From CAZDQL01 sp964507325 (GTDB taxonomy: Bacteria > Planctomycetota > UBA1135 > GCA-002686595), in contig CAZDQL010000099.1 in assembly GCA_964507325.1 (NCBI GenBank), forward strand, positions 1 through 23,861: DNA of 23,861 nucleotides, read 5' to 3'. The notes beneath the pieces are model-generated. The model had not been told where the DNA came from. It did no database searches and saw only the letters and a list, made by a program, of their open reading frames with translations. Position numbers and translations under genes: made by a program. Shown here one piece after another: positions 8,277-15,377 of this stretch. Positions within the stretch are counted from its first letter, which is position 1, and every line of letters begins with the position of its first letter.

Positions 8277-8623
8277 GCGTCCGCCCTCCCGAGGAACTCC
8301 AGGAAGCGCGCACAGAATCCCTCCCAGGCGACGCGCAGCTCCCCCACGTGTCGGCGCCCCTGCTTGGTGATCGCGTAGCGCTTGCGCCGGCGCCCGCCCG
8401 CCCCCGGATCCCAGGTGCCCCGGATGCGCCCCTCCTGCTCGAGCTTGTGCAGGATCGGGTAGAGGGTGCCGTGCTTGAAGCGGAAGGCCCCGGCGCTGCG
8501 CTCCTCGATGTCGAGGGCGAGCTGGTAGCCGTGGAGGGGACCGTCGAGGAGCGCGGCCAGGATCAGGGCCTCGTGGAAGCTCTTGGTCAGGCTCTGGGGC
8601 TCGAGGGAGGGGTTCTTGGCCAT
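8273..8623 (-). CDS. PadR family transcriptional regulator
   Basis: A 116-residue cytoplasmic DNA-binding protein of the PadR winged-helix family. It shows the hallmark core: LILAALLDGPLHGYQLALDIEE (helix-turn-helix entry, about 21-42), then FKHGTLYPILHKLEQEGRI (recognition helix, about 49-67), then the wing GRRRKRYAITKQGRRHV. Short PadR proteins (PadR-s2 type) have about this length, with one C-terminal dimerisation helix (about 94-113). It is the first gene of a three-gene unit (PadR, HAAS-type protein, MotA-like protein). PadR proteins usually repress their own operon until a ligand or stress releases them. A perfect palindrome 38 bases upstream of the start is the evident operator. No ribosome site is visible before the ATG. 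Confidence 0.95.
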   Translation of the reverse strand: MAKNPSLEPQSLTKSFHEALILAALLDGPLHGYQLALDIEERSAGAFRFKHGTLYPILHKLEQEGRIRGTWDPGAGGRRRKRYAITKQGRRHVGELRVAWEGFCARFLEFLGRADA

Positions 8624-8661
8624 CGGGTGGGCGACCGGGATCGGGGCGCCGGTCGTTCGCT

Positions 8662-8684
8662 TATATATCGAATCTCGATATATA
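8662..8684 (-). promoter_or_regulatory. PadR operator: perfect inverted repeat at the promoter
   Basis: TATATATCGA (8662-8671) and TCGATATATA (8675-8684) form a perfect 10-bp inverted repeat with a three-base spacer. It is an AT-rich island in DNA that is otherwise very GC-rich. A further degenerate half-site, TCGAAATAT, lies at 8690-8698. Read toward the PadR gene, the palindrome supplies TATATA-type -10 candidates, so a bound PadR dimer would block RNA polymerase. PadR operators are typically AT-rich dyads of this shape. Binding is inferred from position and symmetry. Confidence 0.8.
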
Positions 8685-8734
8685 GAACGTCGAAATATGG
8701 CCTTTTTCGCGTCGGTCTCCCCGCGGCCTCAGTT

Positions 8735-9184
8735 TCAGGCCCGGCGACCCGCCCCGGCGAGCTCACGCCAGCGCCGCCCCGCCGCGCGCCCGGTGAGGAT
8801 CTCCAACCCCGCGACGACGCCCCGCTCCGGCTCCGCCATGGTGTTCGCCGGGCGCAGGAACGAGAAGCGGAAGCGGCCCTTCTTCGTCTCGACCGTCATG
8901 CCTCCGCCGAACGTGTACCACGGGAAGGAGAGCTCCACTGCCTCGACCGGTTCGTCGAGGATCGAGACCCCCTCCTCCTCGACCTCGAGCTGGCGCTCCA
9001 GGTCGGGCGTCCCGCAGAGCTCGCCGAGCTTCTGCAGGCGCCTGGCGGAGAGCGTCCCCACCCCGTAGAGCCTGTACGTCAGGCGCCCGCCCGCCAGGGA
9101 GAGAGCGCCGGGAGAGCTGCCTGTCAATCCCGACAGGAGCCAGGCCGAGGACTCGAGTTGCGCATCCGTGCTGATCTTGCTCAC
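8735..9184 (-). CDS. Hypothetical protein, PH/GRAM-like fold suspected
   Basis: A 149-residue protein of unknown function. The GTG at 9184 is chosen because GGAGGAG ends six to seven bases before it; another in-frame GTG at 9223 has no such site. There is no signal peptide or membrane segment. The centre alternates short hydrophobic strands (GALSLAGGRLTYRLYGVG, about 25-42; AVELSFPWYTFGGGMTVETK, about 86-105; GRFRFSFLRPAN, about 107-118), an arrangement reminiscent of PH- or GRAM-like beta barrels that bind lipids or peptides. The C-terminus is basic. It lies 97 bases downstream of the GNAT-like gene on the same strand and 111 bases upstream of PadR. The fold suggestion is an inference from strand pattern only; I do not recognise the family. 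Confidence 0.65.
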   Translation of the reverse strand: MSKISTDAQLESSAWLLSGLTGSSPGALSLAGGRLTYRLYGVGTLSARRLQKLGELCGTPDLERQLEVEEEGVSILDEPVEAVELSFPWYTFGGGMTVETKKGRFRFSFLRPANTMAEPERGVVAGLEILTGRAAGRRWRELAGAGRRA

Positions 9185-9281
9185 GGCAGTCTCCTCCGCT
9201 GTCTGCGTCTCAGGTCCCCACACCGTAGTCGCCCGGACCCGATGGGCGCAACGATCACCGCCACGTCCCTGGACAGGGTGA

Positions 9282-10946
9282 CTAGCCCGCCAGCTCCCGC
9301 AGCGCCTGCGACAGGCGGGCGTGGCGGGAGGCGAGCTGGTCCACGGCCCGCTCCGAGCGGGCGCCCTTGCTTCGAATCACGCGCAGCAGGGCGCGCTTGT
9401 CCCGCGCGCTCCAGCGCGGGAGCTCCGGCACCATCGCCAGGAGCGGGGCGTAGAGCTCGAGCGCTCGCCGCTCGGGGATCGTCCACCCGCGGATGCTGCG
9501 CACCCCCAGGAGTCGGCGCACCTGCGCGACAGAGGAGCGCAACGCCCGGCGCCGGTCGCCGCCGAAGCGCTCGGCGATGAAGCGGCTCTGACGCATGCCG
9601 ATGGCGCCCAGATCGAGGGGCAGGCAGGTCCCCTCCGAGATGTCGAAGTAGGCGTAGGTGTGCGACAGCGCACGCAGGGTCTTGACGTCCGAACGGTAGG
9701 CCGCGTCGGCGGCCATCTTCTGCTCCTCCCGGCGCGCCAGCGCCTCCACCTCCGGGTTCGTGGCCCGGAAGCCGAGCTTGCGGTAGAACCAGAAGGCGCC
9801 GGTGCGGATGGCGGCGGGGTTGCCCTCCCCCATGCCGTAGGAGGTCAGGTAGAAGTAGCGCACCCCCAAGACCTGGTGCAGGCTGCGCATGAACTGCGCG
9901 TAGATGGTGCGGATCTCCGCGCCGCGGAACTCGGGGAAGAGGTTGATCCCCATCTCGCAGCAACCCAGGCAGACGCTGGCGGGACCGTAGCCGATCGGCA
10001 CGCCGTTCTTCAGGATCAGGAAGAAGTAGGCGGACTCCAGGGTGTCGCGGTACTCCGGCACCACGCCGATCAGCGCCACGCGCAGGCCGTGGCCGCACTC
10101 GACCAGGGTGGCGTCGGCGGGGTTGGCGTACATCAGGGGGGCGATCTCGAGCAGGCGGCTGCAGAGCGCGGCGTCGGCGAGTCGGATCAGGCGCTCGCCG
10201 CGAGCGGGGGTCAAGAGCCGCAAGCGCGGCAGGGGACGCGCGATCTCCCGGGCGAGTCGCGGCTGGGCGCGGGAGATCTCTCGCCTCTGGAAACGGATCT
10301 CGTCCACCTCCCAGGCGAGCTCGCAGCGGCCCGTGCCCGGCTCGGCCAGGTGGTAGCGGACCGGAATCCCGCACTGGTCGTAGACGAAGGCGCGCTGCTC
10401 GAGGGGCAGTCCCGAGCCCTCGAAGATCGCCACCAGGTGCTCCAGATTCGAGAGGCTGCGATCGCCCTGCGAGCCGGCGGCCCACTCGTCCATCGTCAGG
10501 CGGATGTCGTCCAGCCCCTGGCACTCGTTGTTGGTGACGAAGAGCACCAGGGCGTTGTGCAGGGCGCACTGCTCCTCGAGCTCGTCGAAGACGACGTCGC
10601 AGCAGCCGGGGAAGCTGGTCAGCAGGCGCCGCACGGTCGGGTAGGAGAAGGGGTGGCGGTTGACGGCGCCGGGGAAGCCGCTGTCCGCCAGGGCCGCCGT
10701 CTCCTCCCCATCGGGGAGCTCCCCCACCCGCTCCCGCAGGGACCCGCCGACCTCCACGACCCGCTCCAGCACCCCTTCGCCGTCGGGGTAGGCGCGCATG
10801 AAGCAGAGCAGGTCGTGGAGCACGGCGAGCTTGCGGACCGGTAGACGCTCCGCCCCGTCCAGCTCCTCCAGGAGCTGGAGCTTCTGGCGGGCCGCCCCCC
10901 TCCCGAAGCTCCGCGAGAGGGCCTGCAGGCGGTCGACGGGGTGCAT
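9282..10946 (-). CDS. Large protein with a GNAT-like acyltransferase region
   Basis: A 554-residue soluble protein without a signal peptide. Residues about 290-395 look like a GNAT (acyl-CoA N-acyltransferase) core: strand FFLILKNGVPIGYGP, a strand and turn MGINLFPEFRGAE (like the R-G-x-G/A acetyl-CoA loop), a helix IRTIYAQFMRSLHQVL, a strand RYFYL, and the typical ending GNPAAIRTGAFWFYRKLGF. The first 280 residues are helical and match nothing I recognise. The last 100 residues are basic and helical. There are several Cys (CC at 115-116; CLGCC at 326-330). It starts only 27 bases downstream of the selenoprotein-like redoxin gene, so the two are probably cotranscribed. The substrate is unknown, and the GNAT assignment rests on pattern. 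The ATG at 10946 lacks a strong ribosome site, so the start may be off. Confidence 0.75.
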   Translation of the reverse strand: MHPVDRLQALSRSFGRGAARQKLQLLEELDGAERLPVRKLAVLHDLLCFMRAYPDGEGVLERVVEVGGSLRERVGELPDGEETAALADSGFPGAVNRHPFSYPTVRRLLTSFPGCCDVVFDELEEQCALHNALVLFVTNNECQGLDDIRLTMDEWAAGSQGDRSLSNLEHLVAIFEGSGLPLEQRAFVYDQCGIPVRYHLAEPGTGRCELAWEVDEIRFQRREISRAQPRLAREIARPLPRLRLLTPARGERLIRLADAALCSRLLEIAPLMYANPADATLVECGHGLRVALIGVVPEYRDTLESAYFFLILKNGVPIGYGPASVCLGCCEMGINLFPEFRGAEIRTIYAQFMRSLHQVLGVRYFYLTSYGMGEGNPAAIRTGAFWFYRKLGFRATNPEVEALARREEQKMAADAAYRSDVKTLRALSHTYAYFDISEGTCLPLDLGAIGMRQSRFIAERFGGDRRRALRSSVAQVRRLLGVRSIRGWTIPERRALELYAPLLAMVPELPRWSARDKRALLRVIRSKGARSERAVDQLASRHARLSQALRELAG

Positions 10947-10973
10947 GTGGGGCGGGCGGTGGCTCCTACTCGC

Positions 10974-12182
10974 CTACTGCTTCTCGACGGACATCTCCTC
11001 CAGGAGCTGGTCCACGGCGCGGTCCATGTCCTCGCCGCGCACGTCCCGGAAGCGGATCACGCCCGCGTGATCCAGGACGTAGATCGTCGGCCAGCCGGTG
11101 ACGTTCCAGCGCGTCGAGATGGGGCCGCTCTTGGATCCCCCGTTCCAGAAGGAGCGCCAGGTGATCCCCTGCTTGGCGATCACCTTCTTGAGCTCCTCCC
11201 GGTCGTCGTCGCTGTTGACGCCGATCAGGGCAAAGGGCTCGTCCTTCAGTCTCTTCACGAGCGACCGCTCGTGCGGGTACATGGCCCGGCAGGGGCCTCA
11301 CCAGTCGCCCCAGAAGTCGAGCACCACCACCTTGCCGCGGTAGTCGCTGAGCTTGAAGGCCACGCCGTCGATGTCCTCCCCCTCGATGTCGGGCGCCACC
11401 ATGCCGATCTGCAGGTGGCGCAACTCGAAGAGGTTGCACTCCGCGGCCTTGCCGAGCGTCGCCCCGCGCGTGGGGACGTCGGCGTACACCCCGACGACCA
11501 GCTCGAAGAGTTTCTCGGCCTTGCCGGCCAGGACCTTGGGGTCGGTTTGGCTGAGCCGCGCCGTCGCGTCCGCGCCCATCCAGGACTCGTAGACGGCTTT
11601 GAGGTCGGCGTCGGCGTCCTTCAAGGTGCGGGCCGCGGAGACCTGCTGCATCAGATTGCGCGCCATGGTGTAGCACGCGGTGCCCTTCACCTCGTGGTCG
11701 GGAGAGCTGTCGTAGATCTTCTGCAGGAGCGCTTCACCGTCCCCGAGTCGGTACGTGAGCATCCCGCAGACGGTCTTCATGTGCGGGCTCTCGATGTGGT
11801 CGGCGATCAGTGTGTCGAGTGCCGGCCCCGATTGTTCGGGGTCTTGGGAGTTGGACGCGATCCAGATCGGGGCCCCCGCGGCGACCTCGGTCCCCGGGAA
11901 CTCGTCCGCCAGGGCGCGGAAGCGGGGCACCCACTGCGCCGGATCGGGGCGTCCCTCCTCCATCAGCACTTGACGCTCCTTCTCGTCGGCCTCCTCGTAG
12001 CGCTCCCAGTAGGCACTCCTCGCGTCGTCGAACTCCTCCTCGAGCTCGGCCAGCCGGTCCTCGGCCGCGGCCAGCTCCGAGGCCTCGTCGCGCGTCTTGG
12101 CTGCGTCGTCTTGAGCCCGCGCCGGAGCGGCGTGGGCTGTGGCGATCGCCAGGGCGATAGCCGCGCAGATTGCGATTGACAT
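10974..12182 (-). CDS. Exported thioredoxin-like selenoprotein (UGPC active site), in-frame TGA
   Basis: A 402-residue redoxin if TGA at 11298-11300 is read as selenocysteine. The ATG at 12182 has AGGAG nine bases before it and begins a clear signal peptide (cleavage near AHAAPARAQD). Residues about 30-255 are helical (a coiled-coil-prone start, then TPR-like helices). Residues about 260-400 form a TlpA/AhpC-TSA-type thioredoxin fold. The active site reads VLDFWGDW-U295-GPC298-RAMYPHERSL; the fold continues to GWPTIYVLDHAG with the cis-Pro, and on to the stop at 10974. TGA stands exactly where relatives have the first Cys of WCGPC, and coding similarity continues unbroken after it. A SECIS-like hairpin follows. 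Without recoding it would appear as a truncated 294-residue protein plus an orphan fragment. It should act as a periplasmic thiol-disulfide oxidoreductase. A plain nonsense mutation or base error is the alternative. Confidence 0.87.
11256..11273 (-). promoter_or_regulatory. Bacterial SECIS-like stem-loop downstream of the TGA
   Basis: In the mRNA, CACGAGC (11273-11267) and GCUCGUG (11262-11256) form a perfect 7-bp stem closed by the loop GGUC (11266-11263). The first loop G is 32 nt after the UGA. Bacterial SECIS elements, bound by SelB, sit just downstream of the Sec codon in the coding region and carry a G at the start of a small apical loop; GGUC is the loop core in E. coli fdhF. A second, smaller hairpin (GGCCC/GGGCC, 11283-11297) lies directly after the UGA. 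No bulged U is seen in the 7-bp stem. Confidence 0.78.
11298..11300 (-). other. In-frame TGA, proposed selenocysteine codon (Sec295)
   Basis: On the minus strand the codons run TGG-TGA-GGC-CCC-TGC, that is Trp-Sec-Gly-Pro-Cys. TGA occupies the nucleophilic first Cys of the thioredoxin CxxC motif, the commonest place for Sec in redox proteins. TGC to TGA is a single-base change, so a sequencing error must be kept in mind, but the hairpin downstream argues against it. Confidence 0.83.
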
Positions 12183-12361
12183 GGTTCCGTCTCCTCGTGA
12201 CGAACGGAAGCGGGGACTGGGTGGGGTCTCCTTTGTACCCGGCCGTCGCTCCTCCGCAATGCAGCCGTCGCGGAACCCGCGCCCTTCCGCGTCAGTCGTA
12301 GGCAAGGGCAGCCTGTGCCGCGGCGGCGCGACGTCCCCCGGGCGATGGTGAGGGAAAAGCC

Positions 12362-13834
12362 CTACTCCCCGCGGATCTCGGCCAGCAGTCGAACCAACCG
12401 GTCCCGCACCTCGGGATGCTCCGCCGCCACGTCCGTCGTCTCGCCGGGATCCGCCAGCATGTCGAAGAGCCGCACGGCGTCGAAGGGCTTGCCCTTGGGC
12501 TGCTGGCGCCCGCCGGAGCCGCTGGAGAAGACCGCCTTCCAGCGCCCGTCCCTGAGCGCGAAGGTGCCGTTGGCCGAGTGGTGCACGACCGGCGCGCCGC
12601 GACTCGCCCCCTCCTCTCCGCGCAGGAGAGCGAGCAGCGAGGCGCTGTCCTCCGCCGCGCCCGCGGCCACCTCGACGCCCACCACGCTGGCGAAGGTGGC
12701 GAAGAGATCGACGTGACAGATCGGCTCGGCGCACTGTGAGCCCGCCGCGACCTTGCCCGGCCAGCGCACGAAGAAGGGGACGCGGTGGCCACCCTCGTAG
12801 ATGTCCGCCTTCGTGCCGCGCCACGGGCCGTTGGGCTCGTGGTGGCTGGGGCAGTAGCCGTGGTCCTTCGGCTGCGTGACGTGATCTACGGCTCCCTCCT
12901 CCCGCCGGTACATGTAGGAGCCGTTGTCCGACGTGTAGAGGACGAGGGTGCGCTGGGCGACGCCGGCGTCGTCGAGCGCCCGCAGCACGCGCCCCACGCT
13001 CCAGTCGACCTGATGGATGAAGTCGCCGTACTCGCCGAGACCCGTCTCCCCGCGAAAGTGGTCGTGGGGCAGCGTCGGCTTGTGGGGAGCGGTGAGGGGC
13101 ATGTAGAGGAAGAAGGGCTCCTCGCCCTCTGCCGATTCCTCGATGAACGCTACCGCCTCACGCGTCAGGTCGTCGAGCACGTTCTCCAGCCGGAAGTCGA
13201 GCGAGCGCGGGCCCTGGCGCACGAAGTGAGGGAACTTCTGCGCCTGCTGCTGCACCGTGGGCAGGGCGGCGAAGCGGTCGTCGCGCACGTAGACGTAGGG
13301 CGCCATGTCCAGGGACGCGGTGACCCCGAAGTACGTGTCGAAGCCGTGGTGGGTCGGCCCATCGCTGATCACTCCGGGGAAATCGATCCCCGGGTCGCCC
13401 GCCCACTGCGTCGTGTCGGCCTCTGGCGTGAGCTTGGGCAGGGCCATGCCGAGGTGCCACTTGCCCACGGCTCCCGTGCGGTAGCCCGCGCCCTGGAGCA
13501 GGGTGCCCAGGGTCGGCTGTTCCGGGTCGAGCAGGGGCGGGCTGTAGCCGCCGAGCACCCCACTCTTCAGGGAGGAGCGCCAGCAGTAGCGCCCGGTGAG
13601 CAAGCCGTAGCGCGTCGGCGTGCAGACCCCCGACGGTGAGTGCGCGTCGGTGAAGGTCATCCCCTGGGCCGCGAGTCGATCGAGGTTCGGGGTGGGGATG
13701 CGCGACGCGGGATTCAGGGCGTGCACGTCCCCGTAGCCCATGTCGTCGGCGAGGATCACCACCACGTTGGGGAGGGACTCCGGGGACTGCGAGAAGGCGG
13801 GTAGCAGGGAGAGGGTGAGCAGGGTCTGGATCAT
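12362..13834 (-). CDS. Exported arylsulfatase, formylglycine type
   Basis: A 490-residue type I sulfatase that should hydrolyse sulfate esters of a polysaccharide or aryl compound outside the cytoplasm. The ATG at 13834 has GGAG seven bases upstream and starts a signal peptide (MIQTLLTLSLLPAFSQS). The metal-binding start NVVVILADDMGYGD (Asp30, Asp31) is followed by GVCTPTRYGLLTGRY: Cys71 in C-x-P-x-R, the residue converted to formylglycine by FGE. Further sulfatase landmarks are AVGKWHLG, APHKP and YTSDNGSYM (the second metal pair), all in the usual order. The length is normal and complete. It lies 179 bases upstream of the redoxin gene on the same strand and diverges from the secreted protein at 14031. 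No FGE or anSME is in the window. The exact substrate cannot be read from sequence. Confidence 0.94.
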   Translation of the reverse strand: MIQTLLTLSLLPAFSQSPESLPNVVVILADDMGYGDVHALNPASRIPTPNLDRLAAQGMTFTDAHSPSGVCTPTRYGLLTGRYCWRSSLKSGVLGGYSPPLLDPEQPTLGTLLQGAGYRTGAVGKWHLGMALPKLTPEADTTQWAGDPGIDFPGVISDGPTHHGFDTYFGVTASLDMAPYVYVRDDRFAALPTVQQQAQKFPHFVRQGPRSLDFRLENVLDDLTREAVAFIEESAEGEEPFFLYMPLTAPHKPTLPHDHFRGETGLGEYGDFIHQVDWSVGRVLRALDDAGVAQRTLVLYTSDNGSYMYRREEGAVDHVTQPKDHGYCPSHHEPNGPWRGTKADIYEGGHRVPFFVRWPGKVAAGSQCAEPICHVDLFATFASVVGVEVAAGAAEDSASLLALLRGEEGASRGAPVVHHSANGTFALRDGRWKAVFSSGSGGRQQPKGKPFDAVRLFDMLADPGETTDVAAEHPEVRDRLVRLLAEIRGE

Positions 13835-14030
13835 CACAAAGCTCCGGGATTCGAGGTGGGATCCTAGCACCGGCGCCGACCCGACCCGCTCCCGGTGAAC
13901 CGAACGCGAATTCTTTTCCACCGTCGTGTGGGCGTGAAGTCCGTCTGTGTCCAGCAGCCCGGGATACGTTTCGAGGAACGCGCGGCCGGGAGAGCCGCGT
14001 GTCGCCCAATAACCGCACAGCTACGCAATC

Positions 14031-15284
14031 ATGATCCGCAAGTCCTCCCTCCTCCTGCTCGGCGCTGCGCTCGCCACGCCCGCCTTCGCCGACGGCGCCG
14101 AGACCCTCGGTGCTCCGACCCTCCCCTACGCCAGCGGCGACGTGCTGCTCGCCGGCACAGGGCTGCACGACGCCCAACCCGGGACGATCGCGATCGAGAT
14201 TCCCGCCGACGCGGACGTGCTCCAGGTCGTCGCGTACTGGGATGGCCTCGACAAGCCGACCGACACGCAGGGCGACTTCGACACCGTGGGCCTGAACGGC
14301 ATCGCGGTCACGGGGTCGCGCATCGGCGGCGTCACGAACTTCTGGGCCAAGTACTACGCGTCCGGGTATCGGGCGGACGTGACCGACCTGGGCCTCGTCG
14401 GTCCGGGCCTGAACACGATCACCGTGGAGGATCTCGACTTCACCTACTCGAACAACGGCCTCTCGCTGGTCGTCATCCTCGACGATCCCGAGACCGCGCT
14501 CACCGTGCACGACGGTCTCGACTACGCCCACTTCAAGTTCGACAGCCCCTACGACGCGGTCGTGCCGATGGTCTACGAGTTCGACCCGGAGCCGATCGAC
14601 CGCGAGGCGACCGCGAACCTGATCATCGGCGGCGTGGGCTTCGAGCGTCCGAGCGTGATTGAAGTGCGCGTCGACGGCGCGCTGACCCTGGAGGAGATCG
14701 ACCTGCTCGACGCCAACGCCGGCCCCGAGCTCGACGTGCACCAGCTCGACTTCACCGTGCCCGCGGGGGCGACCGAGGTCACGATCGAGTTGTTCTCCGA
14801 GGACCGCGGTGGGCGCTTCACGGGCAACCTGCAGTGCTCGCTCACCTGGCTCTTCTCCGGCTTCGAGCTCACGACTCCCACCGACGAGGAGTTCCACGGC
14901 TTGGATCCCCACTGGTGGAAGTGCCACTGGTGGCGCTGGGATCCTTGGTACACCCCGAACAACTACACCACGATCCTCCTCACCGACCGCTTCAATGACA
15001 CCTTCGGCGTGAGCCCCTGGGAGTCGGGCATGTGGAGCAAGCGCCGCCTCTGGGCGGGGCTCGTGGGCTGGGGTAGCTGGTGGAACCCGATGCGTCGCTG
15101 GCTGAACCGCGAAGCGGTCGCCGCGCTCGCCAACGCCGACGCTGCGGACATCAACTACCCGTTCACGGTCGAGGAAGTGAAGGATCTCTACCGCGACGCG
15201 GTCGGCGCGATCGACGGCCCCGAGACGATCGAGAGCGTGCTCTGGATCTTCTATGACGCGAACCGACTGGGCTGCCCCTTCTAG
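14031..15284 (+). CDS. Secreted protein with Trp-rich C-terminal domain
   Basis: A 417-residue exported protein. MIRKSSLLLLGAALATPAFA is a textbook signal peptide with an Ala-x-Ala cleavage site. Residues about 30-280 are beta-rich (PGTIAIEIPADADVLQVVAYWDG and similar strands), resembling extracellular beta-sandwich repeats; I do not recognise a named enzyme. Residues 294-307 are extremely rich in Trp and His (HWWKCHWWRWDPW). The end (DRFNDTFGV ... NREAVAALANADAADINYPF, then TVEEVKDLYRDAV) resembles the helical module that follows TPGYWKNH motifs in many secreted bacterial proteins, although that motif itself is replaced here. It stands alone, diverges from the sulfatase and is followed by a strong hairpin terminator. 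There is no ribosome site before the ATG, so the message may be leaderless or depend on another signal. A surface or adhesive role is a guess. Confidence 0.82.
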   Translation: MIRKSSLLLLGAALATPAFADGAETLGAPTLPYASGDVLLAGTGLHDAQPGTIAIEIPADADVLQVVAYWDGLDKPTDTQGDFDTVGLNGIAVTGSRIGGVTNFWAKYYASGYRADVTDLGLVGPGLNTITVEDLDFTYSNNGLSLVVILDDPETALTVHDGLDYAHFKFDSPYDAVVPMVYEFDPEPIDREATANLIIGGVGFERPSVIEVRVDGALTLEEIDLLDANAGPELDVHQLDFTVPAGATEVTIELFSEDRGGRFTGNLQCSLTWLFSGFELTTPTDEEFHGLDPHWWKCHWWRWDPWYTPNNYTTILLTDRFNDTFGVSPWESGMWSKRRLWAGLVGWGSWWNPMRRWLNREAVAALANADAADINYPFTVEEVKDLYRDAVGAIDGPETIESVLWIFYDANRLGCPF

Positions 15285-15306
15285 TTCGAGCGGATCCCCT
15301 GTAGGG

Positions 15307-15340
15307 CCGCCGCCCCCTTCGATCGGAGGGGGCGGCGGCT
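15307..15340 (+). terminator. Strong 13-bp GC hairpin terminator
   Basis: GCCGCCGCCCCCT (15307-15319) pairs perfectly with AGGGGGCGGCGGC (15328-15340) around an eight-base loop. It is followed by TCGGTTGTTGG, a weak T-rich tail on the plus strand. It lies 22 bases after the stop of the secreted-protein gene and 37 bases before the stop of the convergent GT-C gene, so it may serve both. Confidence 0.75.
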
Positions 15341-15377
15341 CGGTTGTTGGGGAGATGCCGCCCGCGGCGAGTCGCGC

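Noticed and set aside
8348..9580. 410-codon plus-strand frame across the PadR and PH-like genes
   Set aside because: It is antisense to two better supported genes, crosses the PadR operator, and has low-complexity shadow composition.
9321..10844. 507-codon plus-strand frame inside the GNAT-like gene
   Set aside because: Its composition is Ala/Gly/Val/His-rich with no domain. The minus-strand frame has coherent secondary structure and a GNAT-like core.
12183..12824. N-terminal extension of the redoxin gene to a start at 12824
   Set aside because: The extension is Arg/Gly-rich shadow of the sulfatase gene. The ATG at 12182 has AGGAG and starts a signal peptide.
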